This document shows positions 46,646-46,845 of a stretch of DNA of 46,845 bases, one piece after another. The stretch covers positions 1 to 46,845 of the forward strand of contig PFVO01000043.1 in the NCBI GenBank assembly GCA_002790655.1. The letters are read 5' to 3'. The notes under the pieces are model-generated. The model was not told the DNA's origin, did not search any database, and saw nothing but the letters and a program-made list of their open reading frames with translations. The DNA comes from Candidatus Moranbacteria bacterium CG_4_9_14_3_um_filter_44_28 (GTDB lineage: Bacteria > Patescibacteriota > Minisyncoccia > Moranbacterales > UBA11712). A program made the translations under genes and the position numbers. The stretch's first letter is position 1, and each line of letters starts with the position of its first letter.

Positions 46646-46845
46646 TTACAATTTCTTTATTAAACCTTTGATTGAAGTAGTTTCTGCCTTCTTCTCACCT
46701 CTCTTTTTCACTTCCACTCCCCCGGCTTTCAGGGATTTTTCGCTGACGACCACGCGCCAAGGAATTCCGATGAGATCCGCGTCGGCGAATTTTTCGCCGG
46801 GACTCACGTCGCGGTCATCATACAAGACTTCGATATTTTTTTTCT
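46646..46845 (-). CDS. proS: Prolyl-tRNA synthetase, C-terminal part (cut by window edge)
   Basis: The last 66 codons before TAA at 46648-46646 read [21 protein letters not shown], interrupted at the edge, then [22 protein letters not shown], split here for brevity, and end GLIKKL. This is the anticodon-binding domain of class II ProRS (the YDDRD.SPGEKF.DADLIG motif). The gene continues beyond 46845, so its N-terminus and architecture cannot be judged. Confidence 0.88.
   Translation of the reverse strand, partial: KKNIEVLYDDRDVSPGEKFADADLIGIPWRVVVSEKSLKAGGVEVKKRGEKKAETTSIKGLIKKL

Overview
The window looks like a piece of a chromosome from a Patescibacteria/CPR bacterium, most likely Parcubacteria. 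The reasons are the compact, almost entirely minus-strand layout with 1-20 nt gaps or 4-nt overlaps, a DUF4012 protein, an archaeal-type AspRS, an ADP-forming acetyl-CoA synthetase, a histidine kinase with a multi-TM sensor region, minimal envelope genes, and GC-rich palindromes scattered through genes and intergenic DNA. This assignment is inference. UGA is a stop codon here: RF2 is present and its gene uses a UGA programmed frameshift.

Layout. 0-7 kb: ftsX, ftsE, prfB, a small plus-strand tRNA cluster (Gly, Thr and two 5' tRNA fragments), a parvulin-type PPIase, an FtsB-like protein, a 36-aa membrane protein and lepA. 7-19 kb: murJ, DUF4012, then a surface-glycan cluster (three GT4 glycosyltransferases, a Wzz-like protein, a PIG-L deacetylase, a DedA protein, a polyprenyl-phosphate sugar transferase) containing a truncated metallophosphoesterase. 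19-19.7 kb: rnpB. 19.7-24.5 kb: an operon acd - degenerate receiver/zinc ribbon protein - recJ - rnhA. 24.6-26 kb: a GHKL ATPase, a STAS-like protein and a zincin. 26-31 kb: lower glycolysis (pgk, eno, gpmI) plus a PfkB kinase. 31-37.6 kb: mraY, a D,D-carboxypeptidase, scpB, scpA, a YbaK-like protein, an MFS transporter and aspS. 37.6-41.5 kb: a double-receiver regulator, a nucleotide-sugar dehydrogenase and a histidine kinase. 41.6-46.5 kb: an accessory island with a divergent GNAT-like gene, asnB, two unknown proteins and a predicted outer-membrane beta-barrel, which is out of place in a CPR cell. The last 200 bases are the 3' end of proS.

The most interesting signal is a family of inverted-repeat-bounded elements of about 80-110 bp whose arms read (A/T)CCC(C/T)(G/C)CACCA. 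Five full copies and one solo arm are visible. Two copies sit in protein genes (a glycosyltransferase and gpmI) and each adds exactly 28 in-frame codons that begin PRTKS and end LVRGK. Two more lie inside the RNase P RNA, enlarging it to about 629 nt. One truncates a metallophosphoesterase gene, and a solo arm abuts a broken tRNA. Separate GC-rich palindromes are inserted in frame in lepA and in a second glycosyltransferase. This resembles the logic of Rickettsia palindromic elements but with unrelated sequence.

Expression signals. Several native genes have an extended -10 box (TGnTATAAT-like) placed 6-13 nt before the start codon, implying leaderless or nearly leaderless mRNAs. The two outer genes of the island instead have canonical -35/-10 promoters with 17-bp spacers and strong Shine-Dalgarno sites, in keeping with acquisition from elsewhere.
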